This document shows, in pieces, positions 1 to 13,900 of a DNA stretch of 64,000 nucleotides (position 1 is the first letter of the stretch; the number at the start of each line of letters is the position of its first letter). The notes under the pieces are model-generated. The model did not search any database. It was given only the letters and a program-made list of their open reading frames with translations, and was not told where the DNA came from. The position numbers and the translations under genes were made by a program. The DNA lies in NCBI GenBank assembly GCA_034008185.1, contig CM067082.1, positions 12,384,984 to 12,448,983 on the forward strand, written 5' to 3'. The stretch comes from Gorsachius magnificus (Eukaryota; Chordata; Aves; Pelecaniformes; Ardeidae).

Positions 1-3000
1 AACCTGATTTTCAACAGCAAGGAAAGAGAAAAATTAGGAAGACCAGGACTCTCTATTTTAAAAATTGTAGATAGTACACCATCAGTAAACTACTTCCAGG
101 GTCTTATTTCCCATAGTGTATAGCTGCATGCTAGATATTATAGCTAAGCTGCTTGGCAGAAGCAGTTATTTGGGCAACAAGTCTTTGGAAACATCACTTT
201 TGGAACTGCTTCTGTTTTTATTGGACCAGCATCTCACTTGCAGCTGTTCACTTATTAGCTGGATCTGTGCAGATACTTTAATCAAACCCCAGCATTCTCA
301 TTTTCAATTAAATAGAGGTTTTATGATCTACTGACAGCACCACTTAGTCACAGATCATATCGAAATATAAGTTCTGGGACAGTTTTAAACAGGAAATTTC
401 TTTTGCTTGGTCAGCTGTGTTTTAAACTACTCCAGTTGGAGAAAATAACTCTTAATCTCTGACTGTCCCTGAAACAGTTCAAAGGAGTCCCTGTGGTACA
501 TTCATGCCCTTAGGGCAAAATGTCATTATGAATGTAAGAATATTGTAAAGGATCAATGACTTTCAGAAGGTCAGGCAAACCTTATTCTGTTCCTTTTGCA
601 AAAAAAAAAAAAAAAAAGAAAGAATATTTCTGTGTATTAAATCTTGGTCTGGTATGGAAAAAGAGTATTTATTTCTGCTGAAGCTGGTTCAGTCACACAC
701 AGAACCTCATTCTTGAGGCCACCAATATTTCTTTTTTCTCATTTGCAGTTATAGCACTAGCAAATCTCTTAACATTTCTAAACACTCTTTTGCTATTTGC
801 ATCATTTTATAGAACACTTCCTTGAAAATGATAGGGCTGCTTTTCTGTCAGGGTGGGAGATCTCTTCATCATGTTGAAGGGTGGCTTCTCAGGACCATAT
901 TAATTGGAGACTGTTGCTTTCTGGAAATTATGCTTCAGTGTTAACAACTTACCTCACCTTGTCTATGTTTTCCAGGACCTGGTAATCAGAGTTCTTAAGA
1001 AATAACCAGTTCAAAAAATTCAGTACTCCCTGCCCCCACATCAACCACTCTCAACAAGTCTGCTCATGCTTCCAGCTCTTCTTCAGATTTCTAGCCAAAA
1101 GTCTTTGTTGATATGTATAGCAGGAAATATGGTTGCGTGAGAAGAGAGAGATATGGTACCCTACGATATTTACAAGAAAATACAAGAATAGGGCAGGGGT
1201 CATAACGTAACAAACATCATAAACTTGTCTGGGTTAGTTTATGAAATATGTGTCACCCACTCACGGGAGGGGACAAATGTCTGTAAGACATACAGCCATG
1301 ACACCCAACGGTGGAAGGCAGGAGGGAAATGATGTTCATACTATTCATCCCAAATTCCCATTATCCCATTCTTGGCTAGATTCATCTCCCCATGTTTTTA
1401 GTGCTTAACTGAGATGCTAGGACTCACACCTGACTCTATCTCCCATACAGATGTCAGTGTCTCAGCTGTCCAGCTCCTGTTACACTCAACAAAAATATCA
1501 ATGCAGTCAGTAGAGCCTGGGTGAGATTTACCTGGCCAAAGGTAGACATCTCCTCTGGGATAAGATGACTCATAATTGAGGCTCCATGGGCAATATCAGC
1601 TAGCTGTCCTTTCACTCATAAGGGGAGTCCAGCATGACTTGCTCAGATGTGCACCTGCATTCCTCACAGCCATAGCTTCTCAGATGAATTTCCCCCCCGA
1701 GGCTACATGTGCCGACCACCCAAGTCAGCAACAGAGATTGAAAGCCATATCCAGAAAGTGATTCATATGCAGGAAATCCGTATTCAAATTTTCCTTCTGA
1801 CAGATTCAGAGCAATGATTAAACCCATGCCCCAAACCTCACCCTGAATCCAAAGGGCACAAACGTGCGCTGTGTGACCAGCCGGATTTGGGGTTATGATT
1901 CACAGGCAAGTTACTTTTGGATCAAAGGTAGCTGTAAATCTGTTGCTTCATAATAATTGTCCCTATAGGTGTTCCTCCTCAGTGGCACCCTACAGTAAAC
2001 ACAAGGTAATCTGAGGAATTTTAGCCCTTAAAGAAAAAAGGGCTGAGCTACCTTGCGCTTATTGAAGAGGACCATGTGATAAAGGCAAGCGGAGGACAAC
2101 AACTGGGTGGCTGAAATAAGGGGTAAGACCCATCTGATCAAAAGTAAACATCTTTTACCTGTGTTTACATTTAAGTTAGTCACCCAGGGCTCACTCATAT
2201 TATTCATCCACTCAGTTCTTCTGACCCTAAAGTAGCTCTCCAGAATATGTCAGATTAATTGCTCCCTAAACCAGCTTATTTCTTCTACTGGTTGGAAAAG
2301 GAGCAGTAACCAGGTCACTTAGAGATGTAGGCACTCACAGTCAGATAGGATGGGCCTCTCCCATGGAAACTTTTCATTCCACAGCAAGTTACACAAATGT
2401 AATGCTATCCCAAATTAATGTGTTCATATGCCCATGACTTTTCATGAGCTGGGCCAGAGATTAAATTTTTCCTCCTGTTGAGGAGTGTCTTGCCCAGAGA
2501 GAGGTGATGGTGCACAGCTGCAATAATGATTTTTTTATGAGCTTTTTTTGTGAGGATCATCTTTTATTCCAAACCATTTAGGAGAATAACATTTTTACAT
2601 TAATTAGCACTTTTGTTTGTGTATTTATGGAAGCATTTCACAAATTTCATTTTTATTTATGAAAGCATTTCCTGCTGCCTTCAACACTATCCCTAGAAAC
2701 TTGGATTGTTTACATTAAAATAATAATAAATAAGCAGGAGTTCATTTGAAAATAACAGGGTCTCTGAGCAATTTCATTGTGTTTGGAAAGAGGGTCACTG
2801 CTGAAAGCACTTTCATTGAGGCTGATTAGATAGGGCATGGGGGTTTTTTGCTGCAAATATTTTTATTCCAGCAAGGATGATATTAACCACTTAAAGTCTG
2901 ACGTACAACTTGGAGGCAGAGGAAGACCAATCATACTGTCCACTGGGGCCTGTTTAAACCTGCCTGGCACTCTCCTATGAACTCTCCTGTCCTGTCAATA

Positions 3001-6000
3001 ATCACACAGAGCACCCGAAACAGCTTTTAGGTGGGAAAACTATACAGGTGCTGCAAGGCAATTTTTTAGAGTATGAAACTGCCTCACAAATTGTCCATGC
3101 TATATGGCTCCGATTTCGGGGCTGAAAGAAGAGCCATGACAAATTAGGAGCTCTAACATTCAGGCTGTATGTGTGTGACTAATCCTTTCTATCCTGCCAT
3201 TAACCCCTCTTTGAGGCAGATCAAGTGAAGCCCAGCTCAACACCAGCTGCAGCCACCCACACACTGCCATCAGTCTTTTGTAGGGTAAAATTTATGGTTC
3301 TACTGAAGCACACCGATTTCGCTCATGCAATCAGTCTGCAGCCCATTGCACTGATTCCCCCTGAAGAATGTGAAGTGAACCAGCTCTTGAAGACAGCTCT
3401 GAGGGCCCCCATTGCTTTACTTCAGTAGTACAGATGGCTCTGGCTAACTTCAGAATCAGAGAGAAGAGTTCAGGGTGTGCAGGCATACCCAGGCTAGCTT
3501 TAATCTAGCTCAGTTCAGCTCAGGCTAACCTCTCCAGTGTGTTCTCAGGCGGTGACTTGAACAGACTGTGCTGCCACAGCTACCCTCTTGCTGATGACAG
3601 TGTGTGTCTACACATATTCCAGGCATTCTTATGGTTATTTAAAATACAGGGCTGTGTGGAGTTTGGAAGAGACTGCCCTGAGCAAGGCTGGGAGTAAGCC
3701 AGTGCATGTGAATGAGAGCGGAGCAAGAACTGTGGCCAGCACTTCTGAGGAAGCACCTTGAAAAGATGGAGAAAGAAAAATGGTCACTGATTTTGCACTT
3801 GGTAAAGCAGGGCACCATTTTGTTCTACAAATCTTTCTGCATCACCATGCATTGTCGACCAATGCCTCTGTTCCCCATCTGCAGTGTGGTGTGTGGTGAA
3901 GGTGAACTGACCCATCTGGAGGATGCTGAGACCCTGCAGCAACAGCGGCAGGATGGACGGCAGACAGAGAGCAGATCTGGGTGACTGGGGTGTAGGTCTC
4001 AAAATGGTTGCAAGAGCCTTCTCAAAGCCCTGACATTTTTTGGTTCCCCTCTTGTGGAGCAGAGACTTCTCAAAAATGCGCTTTGAGGAGATCTTGTGGT
4101 TGACAGACCAGCAGTAGCTCCTGAGGCCAAGTCACCCAGAGTGCTACCGTGAAACCGTATGAAACAGGAAAATGTCCAAACTCTTGGAAAACGGTTGTTT
4201 TCTTGGCAGGTTGTTGCGAAGGGCTAACATAAGCAGAGGAATCCTATAGAGATGTGACTGATTTGGGTAAAGAACCACTTGTGATAACATGAAAACCCTA
4301 TTGTCTGGAGCTGGAGAAAGTGGTGGAGAGCAGGGAGACGCATCCTTTCTGTCCCCCATGCCCAACATTCCTGGGGCCAGGCAGGTTATACCTGTGGCCA
4401 GGTACCCAGTGGTTGCAACAGGACCATTTCCTTAAGTAACTATTTATTACTGTCTGCTCAGTACTGCCATACTGAGCTGTATAGCAGCTCAGGAAACCTG
4501 GGGGAGAGACAGAGAACACTATCTGCTGGCATCTGTGAGCAAGCTCCTCTGCTGCGGCTTTAAACAGTTATTTAATTTAAACTTGTCTTAATTTAATTCT
4601 TCTGTTCTCAAGCTGTCAGCTCCTGTCTCTGCAATGCCAAAAAGGCCAGCCTTCACTGCCCATTAATCCAATTTATGCTCAAGCACCATCGCCTTCCTCC
4701 CAGGCTGCCCATCATCCAAAGAGGAACTCCCTGTAAAAATCTGCAAAGCTTTAACATTTTCATCTTGTGAATGGCTCTTCAGACAGGGTGCTTGTAAAGA
4801 GGCCCAGCCATAGGTAAGGACACCAGTCTACTCCCTCTGATGCCTTTCATGTTGAATATGATGGTTTGATAGCATTTTGTCTTTTCCACTCTTGATCTCT
4901 CTTTGTCTGCTATAGTCAAACTATTCATAGTATAGAGTATGTACACCATAGTGAGCAGGTGTAACAGCAAATTCCTTGGCTGAAAGGACTATTTTGTCTG
5001 CTCTTTGACCAGCCTTGTAGGGTCTTGATCCCTCACAAGGACCTCTGGACTTTCATACACATTACTACCAATAATAATGTCACAAATGATTTTGCCTGAG
5101 GTTGTCACTTTCAGCATAAGTGGGGGTGTTGCTCTCAATGCCTGGGTTTTGCTGCAGTTTTTCACTCTGCTTTACAAGGTCATGTTCTAGTATATTTAGA
5201 AGAATGGAAGACATTAAAGCAAACTATGGCTTTTTCTCCAGTTGTTCCCTGGTCTTTAACCACTGAAGTACCAGCTAGATTAGCACAGTAATTCTTGAAT
5301 TACCCTTAAATAGTCTTAAATCAAGGGAAGAGAAGAATTAGATGGCAAATGTCAATTCACCAGCCTATGGCATGGCTAGAGCCCAGGTTAGCTATAAACA
5401 CAATGGATTTCAGTAGAGTTACCTCAAATATACAGAAGTATAGCCAAGAGCTTAATTTGATCTCAGAGTAACCTTTCAGAAGACTGATCAGAGCAGCAAC
5501 TGGATTTTTAATAGCAGCAGTTAACCACATTTCAGCCATGCAGTGTCGTTAGTGTCAGTGGGAATCCTCAGGTGTAATTTGTCTCACTGTTTCTGAGTAA
5601 GCAAAGTGGTGACCATAATTCTATTAATGGAAGCTGGAACTGTGTTTACCACACTGGCAGAAATAGAGAGGCCTGTGTCTATATATTAGAATGGAAATTA
5701 ATCAATGGAAAAACATGGAGTAGAAAGTGCTATTCTAAAAATAAAAACAAGAAAATGAGCCAATAATTATCTTTTTCACCAAGGCAGCTATTTTGTTAAC
5801 TGCAGTGTATATGTAAGGTATGAATAAGCCTGCAGTTCTCTTGACAGAAAGATAGCAATCAAATCATGCAACATGTTCATCTGCTGTCATGTTCAATACA
5901 TTACATTGTGCTGAGCAGGCATCAGCAGAAACCCTATAGGACTTGGAAATAAGCATCATGCCATCAAGAGAAAGCATTACAAGTCAGCCATTTATGCAAG

Positions 6001-7211
6001 AGATAATAGCATCTTTATTACTGGAAATGGGGAAGAGCTAGAGAGCTGAGAAGCTGGACCAGGACACAAATATTCTTATAGTTTAAGGAACTTTCTTAAA
6101 GGAATGTTAATTCCAAACTTGGGCATGACTGGGACAAAGGACTACAAACTTTGTTCACATTTTATCTGTTCATTACTAAGTCAAACCGTAAGTTGCCTGA
6201 AGCAGTACCAATTTCAACAGCTCACTATTCCATGCAATGATCTTCAGGCAGTGGTTTCTGTTATGATTCCACCTAAAAGAATAGGTCTAAGGGAAGGAAA
6301 AGATGTATTTTTCTAACATATAAAGATACTGAGGCAACTAAAGCAATATTAGAGTTAATCATAATTTAATTATATCATTCACTATTAACCATCTGTTGTA
6401 AAAAAATGACCTGACAGCAAAGCAACCAGAGCTTGACAAGCCAGATTGCATGTAGACAATGAATCATTTGACAAATACAATCTGCTTTCATTCCTTTTTG
6501 CTAACTAATCTATGTAACAGCTCTGCTGAGTTCCTGGATCTTAGAAAGATACTGGCATGTACACATGGCTGCTAATGCAGTGAGAGAAAGGTTACATTTT
6601 GCCTAAGGGCAAACTAAATCCAGCTTTATTGACATGTACTGGTAGATGCTCTGAAGATCAGTGGGGAATTAAAGATACAGAGCTATTAAAGGAACGTCAA
6701 CAAACTTTAAGAAATACCTGAAAGAGATTCCTTTTCCATGTTGATTGCTATTATGATTTTACAGTCATAAAAATTAAAGAAGATACTTGTAGCCAAAATA
6801 ATTAATATTTTTATATTAGTAGACTAACAGACCAGGGGAGAATGAAAATAAATTTCCCCATCCTGGTATGTGCCTCCTCTGGACTCTGAACATGACACAT
6901 CCCATTTTAGGACTGTGGTAGAAGTTTAAAGGTACACATGACATGAAATGCAAAGGTCAAAGTAATGACAGTGGCCATGGCTGAGATTTTCCCTACAGGC
7001 ATCAGACTTGTAAGTGCACAGAGCTGCACCAGAGGGGCATTGCAATAGGGCTAACGCTACTGGCAACTTCATCCACAGCCTGAGGGTGATCAAATGAGTT
7101 TGTCTTTGAATTTCATTTAGTAAGATAAACCATTGGTCCACTTGGTATCAAACCCCAGCAACTCATTTCATTTCTCCTTCCTACAAGATGAAGCTCTTTA
7201 AGCTTAAGAGT
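1..7211. other. Unique non-coding DNA, no gene seen
   Basis: AT-rich single-copy-looking DNA. No open frame exceeds about 90 codons and none resembles a known protein. An 18-base A run lies at 600-617. The stretch 2,510-2,760 is especially AT-rich with several TAAT/ATTA cores; it could be conserved regulatory DNA or simply low-complexity sequence, and this cannot be decided from one genome. No repeat family was recognised. Confidence 0.6.
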
Positions 7212-7248
7212 AACATTCAAGACCAGGTTGGATGGGGCTCTGAGCAAC
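7212..7248 (+). mobile_element. CR1 3' UTR fragment, left part (split by LTR)
   Basis: This short piece matches the CR1 3' untranslated region seen again at about 35,558-35,590 (shared core GGTTGGATGGGGCTCTGAGC). It stops at GCAAC, where a solo LTR interrupts it, and continues at 7,822. The 5' boundary is approximate because only the extreme 3' end of the element is present, as usual for 5'-truncated CR1 copies. Confidence 0.85.
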
Positions 7249-7821
7249 TGTCCTGGTTTCAGCTGGGATAGAGTTAATTTTCTTCATAGAAGCTAGCATA
7301 GTGCTGTGTTTTGGATTTAGCACTACAAGAATGTTGATAACACACTGATGTTTTTAGTTGTTGCCAAGTAGTGCTGAGACTACTCAAGGACTTTTTGAGC
7401 TTCTCCTGCTCGGCCAGGTGCATAACAAGCTGGGAGTACAGCACAGCTAGGACAGCTAACCCAAACTGACCAAAGAGCTGTTCCATACCATAGAACGGCA
7501 TGCCCGGGGGGGGGTGAGTCGGTCGGTTGGTCGCGGGCAGAGTGATCGCAGCTCGGGGGGAGTGATCGCTGCTCGGGATGGGATGGGCATTGGTCAGCAG
7601 GTGGTGAGCAATTGCATTGTGCATCACTTGTTTTATATATTCTGCATATTCTCTTACCATTATTATTATTACTATTGTTATTCTTCTCTCCTATTAAACT
7701 GTCTCTATCTCAACCCACGGGTCTTACTTATTTTTTTCTTTTCTACAATCCCACTGAGGGAGGGAGGGAGGGAGCGAGCAGCTGTGTGGTGCTTAGTTGC
7801 CAGCCAGGTTAAACCACGACA
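7249..7821 (+). mobile_element. Solo LTR, ERVL-type avian endogenous retrovirus (family A)
   Basis: A 573-bp LTR that begins TGTCCTGG and ends ACGACA, flanked on both sides by GCAAC (7,244-7,248 and 7,822-7,826). That is a 5-bp target-site duplication, the size known for ERVL-like integrases. No internal region is present, so this is a solo LTR, presumably left by LTR-LTR recombination. It shares its 5' third and its ATTAAA polyadenylation region (7,693-7,698) with the LTR at 30,355-30,911. The middle differs: the CRE-like and TATATAAA promoter boxes of the other copy are missing, and a 20-bp unit (core AGTGATCGC) is present twice at 7,541-7,579. Short open frames inside it are chance. The exact subfamily name is not claimed. 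Confidence 0.93.
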
Positions 7822-7925
7822 GCAACCTGATCTAGTTAGCAGTGTCCCTGCTCACTGCGGGGTGGTTGGACTAGATGATGTCTAGGGGTCCCTTCCAACC
7901 CAAAACAAACATTCTATGACTCTGA
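7822..7925 (+). mobile_element. CR1 3' UTR fragment, right part with tail
   Basis: This continues the CR1 broken at 7,248. The sequence resumes with GCAACCTGATCTAGTTAGC, runs through the diagnostic GGTTGGACTAGATGA and GGTCCCTTCCAACC blocks, and ends in a decayed tail (ATTCTATGACTCTGA). It is the same CR1 3' UTR type as the copy ending near 35,726. Confidence 0.92.
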
Positions 7926-10900
7926 CACCACCCTTCCCTCTCCCAGAGGGAAGCGGTACCAGCCGTGCCAGGACCAGACCTGCTGAGTGATGGCTCTCCT
8001 AATGTGAGCCAGGCATGTGTTCACACACTGTGCAGCCTCTGGTGCACAGGGCTGTGTTTGTCCACCTGCTGGGCTTGGATGGATCTCACTCAAGCACATT
8101 TCTTTTTGGCCTTGGGCTCATTGTCAATGAATCGCTTATTTTTAGCATCCACCACCTGTTGGGTTGAGCGTGGAGTCCACACTGGAACTATCAGCTGCTT
8201 CACCAGCAACTCTTAGCTCTCCCCCTCACTCTCCTTAGGCTACTTTGAGGGATTTCATGCTCATCCGAGAGGTCTGTGGACTGTCACTGACTGCAGCCCG
8301 CTGTGAATTGCTCACTTCTCCTTTCCAATCCCCATGCAAAATACCACATTGGCTTGCTGTTTTTCCTGTATATTGGTCTTGCCTTTTTCTCTGCCTAAGA
8401 TGAGTATGATGCAGTCATCTTATATCACTAAATAAAAGAGGGACAGGGAGTGATCCCTGGCTCTGATGCCAAGAGGTGCAGACCTGCTCGTGTCTGCATT
8501 GTTTAGAACTAGGTCCTTGCAGAGGAAACCAGCCAGGACCACATCACACAGCTCTTGGCCACAAATTTCCTCTGCTCAGAACTTGAGGTTTCTTTGTTCA
8601 AAACATCTGAAGTACTGCAAAAGCTGTGGTGAGACCACCTGCATAGCAGTCATAGGACATGAAGCATGGTATGCATTGCAGCTCCCGTGGTGCCCGTGAG
8701 GGCGCAGCAGCCTGACTGAGGGTGCCAAGCCTGCTGAAACAGCACTGGAGTGTTTATATGATGGAAGGACCCAAACCTGATCCATTCTCATCTACTATTG
8801 TCTTTCAGGAGTGGTCCCTGGGGTAAAACATTCCCTGAAAGACACAAAGGTTTCATCTTGGAAAGAGAGTCTTAGAGCAGCCTAGGACAGAGCCAGGGAG
8901 CAATGCAACAGGCCACATGGACAAGCAGTGGTCCAGGGCTAAACCTCATAACCTCATAACTGGTTTTTTTAACAGTATAGATAACCACATAAAGGAGCAT
9001 CCGGTTCCTGGTTGAGTGGATGTTCCACATCACATAAAGGATACACACTCTAACCCATGTTGTGTGGATGTTCAATGTCAAAAGACACGTGCTCAGAGGA
9101 GGTGTGCACGTGTTCCATGTTGTTCATAGACTCTGTGCTATCCATTTATGGCTTGCAGGTATTTATTGGTGTGCTTCAGAGCTCCGATGGCTCATGCAAG
9201 CCTGCAAAGGAATAACTGAATTGCGTTGCCTGTTTCCATTTTTGTATTGGCAGAGCTAAATTACACCTTTCTCACTTTCAATTACTAGAAGAAGGAAACA
9301 TACAGAAAGGTTTTTCTTCTGCAGGGATTTCTCACAGGGAACAAGCAAGATCTGGTATGCAACTCTGGTGGGGTATCCTCGGCTGCGGGATTTAAGGGGA
9401 AAGCAGTCCCAGAGTCTTGCACCCCAGAAAAGTATCATGGAAAGTTCAAGAAACTCACAGTATCATGTTCTCAACATCCAGAAGTCATCAGGTCACTAAC
9501 CATCTACTCAAACTTTTCCCCAGCATGCTTCAACATCACAGGAAACATAACAGAGCCATCAGGTAGGTTATCTCACAGGTGATAGCATTTTGCCTTCCAA
9601 TGTTCTTTAAGGTATTCTGTCCTGTCAGGCTGTTTCATATTCTAAGGCAAGATGCCTCTTCACAGAATCACTTCTCCCCTCAGACAAGCTTTTAAAAGAA
9701 TAATATATGTTCCCCAAACTCATTAAACTCTCTGTTATATTATTTCATTGCTTCATTCTGTTTGTCAAGGGACCACTGGAAGTGTCAGGTATGTCCTACA
9801 GTCATGGGGAAATCCAGGGGGGGGTTCCTTTCACTATGTACAAGTCTGCCTCATTTATTGTTTTCCATGAGATTTGTGGATGATCAGCCTGAGCTTTTCC
9901 ATGTAAGAGTTTGCCAGAATAAATGACCCTTAGAAGGAGAGTTTATAGGAAATGAGTTCAGCTGATACAGGAGCTTCAGCAGGCCACATCTACATAACTA
10001 TCTGCTGAATCAACTAGACCAAATGCAAATATAACATAAACATTTTTGAAATAATTAATGAATCAGGATATTGCAGTTCCAGGTATCCACCTTCTATCCA
10101 TCCTTTGGTCCAGTGCATTTTTGCACAAGAAGAATAAAGGCTGAATTCATTTTTTTTCCCCCACTAAACTGGGAATGAGGAAACCTCAGAGACCAAGGAT
10201 GGAACATGGATTGCGGTGAATGCCCAATGCCTACTATGAAAAACAGTGTGCTTTATAAGGTCCCTCTGTTGAGTAAGTTATTTTGTGGGATTCCTCAGAT
10301 AATTAAAATAGAGAGATCTGACCTTTTCAGGGACAAAGATTTAAGAGGCTTGCTACATAATCAGGGCTCCCCCATAAAAATACAGCACCAGTAGAACCTG
10401 AGGCCAGTCAAGTCAAACAATTTACCATGTGAAGTCTATTAAGAAAGCTAATCAAGCATAACCAAATGATGCGATGAACCAGGGACGAGATACACTGTGA
10501 GGTTCACTGCTGCTATAGAATTAAGCTCATTGGGTGTCTGTGGCAAATAACATCGTCAGCTTGAATATTTTCCAGCAAATGAATGAGAGAGCATGTGCCC
10601 AGCGCAAGGAGAAAAAAAGAACAAAGTCACGATGAAAAACAACAGAAGATGAAAGTAGCTGAAATGTAAGGCCAGACTTTGATCTCTTACAGGAGAAAAT
10701 GTTTATGCTACAAGTGATCCCATTGACTTGGAAAGCAGTGTTCATGGAGTAAGTTCCTCTTCCACATGAGAAACCTGTAAGAGCTTCTATCAAGCTGATT
10801 ACACTGTCAGATACTAACTAAACACAAGAAACTCCTTCCACTCTATGTTAAAAGAATGCTTGTCTGTGATGAAGGAAAACAATACAAGCAGAGATCGTCT

Positions 10901-13900
10901 CAGATGGTATCTCTATGGGTGAACAAAGATAAAGGGATTGATTTTTCACACACATCCGTTTCTTGCAACTCCGTTTCTTTGAAACAATTCTTAACAATTC
11001 ACAACTACATGCAGGAGATTAAGCAATAAACAGGACCTACCGATTGTGACATAAAACATTGCATGTTTTTGGAGCACTTCTTAGTTCTGTATTCCAGTCC
11101 AGTCTAAGAATGGAGATAAAAGTACATCATCATTTATGTTTTAGAAAGCTTAAGGTAATGACTTCCAAGGAAGCTTCATGCCACTGGTTTGAACTTTAGC
11201 TGTGGAAGGGCATGTCTGTGAAAATCTTTTGAGCTGTTTTGAAATGATGTAGGTCCAAGACCTGGGGTCCTTACAACACAGACAACAGTAATGCAAGGAA
11301 ATGCCCTGGGCCTTCAATGTCCTGAATTTTCCCTACAACATGAAACACCTGTGGTTCCCAAAGGGACCATCAAAGGTACAGGATCTTCCACATGGGAATT
11401 TATACTTTACAGTCTCAAAAGCCCCAGAGTTCCATGGTGTGGGGAACAGGTAACTGAAATATTTTGGTGATTTGAGCCTTGGCATTCATGACAATTTCCG
11501 TGCTACCTAACTGCTCTAAGCGTGTCTCTTAGGTTTTCTCCTTCAATTTGCTTCCAGTGGACTCAGGCAGACAGGGAGAGTTTGCTGGGATTGGAGAGGA
11601 CAGCCTGGGGAAACGTCACAAAACCTCAGTGCTTAGTGTGTGTTCCCCTCACCTAGAGGGAGTTTTGTAACACAAGGGAAGCAAAGCACAAGGCATGCCT
11701 TACAGGCTATCTCCTAGTGTATTTTGCTTCATACCAACCCATTAACAGAGACAATTCTTTCAACCTTTTAAGATTAATCATGCTGAGAGATCAGTAGGAG
11801 CTGTGGTCATCCAAGGGAAAATTGTCCCTTTATTGATTGCACCACTGGCTTTGGTACATCTTGATTAATAAAATTGTCTCTCAGTCACTTAGAATAGATC
11901 TCACCTGGTTCAGCTCAGAGGTACAAAAGGCACTGATTGTGAGGCTGATAAACCTCTCCGCTAGAAAAGGCAGAGAGACACAGAAGACCGTGGATTGAAT
12001 GAGTCATAGTTTGCTCACTGCTGAAACCCAGTTTAGCATACTGTAATACAGAACTGTAGTGAAAATGAGAAGGGGTGAAAGGTGGGGAACTGTCATATGT
12101 AATCACTTAGTCTCATGGATCAAGAAATTATGTCTTTTCATTTATATTCATCAGGCTAAACCCAGTGTTTTATTCATTATGCAGCATTACAACAAAATGT
12201 TACCTATAAAAATTACAGACCCTTGAGGCAGACTGTCCATTCTCATAATTGTCTAGTGGAAGAAAAAAGTCTTTGTGTTCCTGGAAACTCCACCTTTAGA
12301 GTATGTGCTAGAGCGATATGATTGTCCCCTGAAGTGTGGCATGCAAGAACTTCTTTCAAGTTTTCCCTCACTCACTAAACTGCTAGACACTATTCACCAC
12401 GGCTGGAATTTTTTTGTACCCCATGTTAAATGAAATTAATTATTCTCTATTAACTCTGGTTATTCCTTAAGTCAGGCTTTAGAACAATCACTTAGTCCTT
12501 TTTAAACCATTGCAGTATTACGTACTGACAGTAGGATAAACCAACGGTGATTAACAAATGGCATCACTTTGACTACATTTAATTCTCTTGACCAATGCGC
12601 TTTAGTGAGTAGAGGTGACAAATTGTCCCTCGGACCCTCGAACCCTGCAGGTCAACCACCTAATTCCCATCCAAGCTAAACCAGAGCTGGTGCCTTATGA
12701 TAGGCCACAACCACCTCTGTTTCACCAGCATCTAAGGCAGCTATTGGAGAAAAAAAGGTTCATTTGCAGTTTCCATGTGCATCTGTTACCTGATTCCCTG
12801 CAGCTTGAAGGTCAATCACTTTCTAATTTCTGCTGACTGTACTGAGTAGGTCTCCTTTGGGTATGCTGGGACCTTAGACATCTATAGGTAGATATCTTAA
12901 TAGAGGTGTCTTATCTGGATCCAATTTCCACCCTAAGAGTTTTCTATGCAGACAGAGCAAAGATAGGAGTCTAAGTCATTCTCAGATGTGTTACAGTGCA
13001 GTCTAAGATAAGCGTGCTTTGGTTTCTCCCATGGGCAGAAAAACTCCTGGCCCCTCATGCCAGAAGAGAGATCACATCTAAGAGTCTACAACAGAGAAGG
13101 TCTGCCAGTTCAGAGAGAAAGACACATCTCACTCCTCAGCTCAGCCACCTCCCTGGTTTCATCTTTCTTCTCTGGATCGCATAAGTGGCTTGTCCCTCCA
13201 CAGGTTGTGAAGGACCCCTCCCCAGGGAAAAAGGCTGGGGGATTAACCTCTCTCACATCTAACCTCAAGCCATTTTTATTCTTTAGCCCATTTTTCTGTA
13301 TTTGGGACAGCTCATGAAAAGCAAATACAGGCATTGTTTTTTGTGGGACATGTCGTGGTATACAGGCGTTAAAAATATGGTTCCTCAAGATATGATATAG
13401 CTTGTCCCTTCCATCTTCCACAGCCACTCTGCTAATGGCAATTCACAAATTCTGAGTGACTCATGGGAAGTTCATCTCCAGCTACTTCTTTTTGCATATA
13501 TTCATAGCTTCAATCTATGTAATGCTGACTCCCTGTTCAGGAAACACTAAAAGTACCTTTAGATAATTTTTCCATAAAGATACAATTTGTTACAAGGACA
13601 GCAGCAATCGGTTGCACACAAAACTCAAGTTTAAGAAAATAACCTCATATTCATATAGGAATGGTACACAGCAAAATGCAAATATGGCCTTATTCATTTT
13701 TTCTCATCCTCTGGGTCACTAGTAGATAAAGGCAAATAGCTTCTGCGCTCCAAAAACTCTGGTTAACACTTTGCAATAAAGGAAAATGAGCAGCTACTTT
13801 AGGGAAGTTTTTACCCATCAGAAATACTTGAAGACACGGTAAGGATATCCAGCAGCCCACATCACCCTAGTGCCTGACAGCCAGCTGACATCTGTCATTT

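Noticed and set aside
7274..7885. 128-codon minus and 123-codon plus frames
   Set aside because: Both lie mainly inside the solo LTR; LTR sequence is non-coding here.
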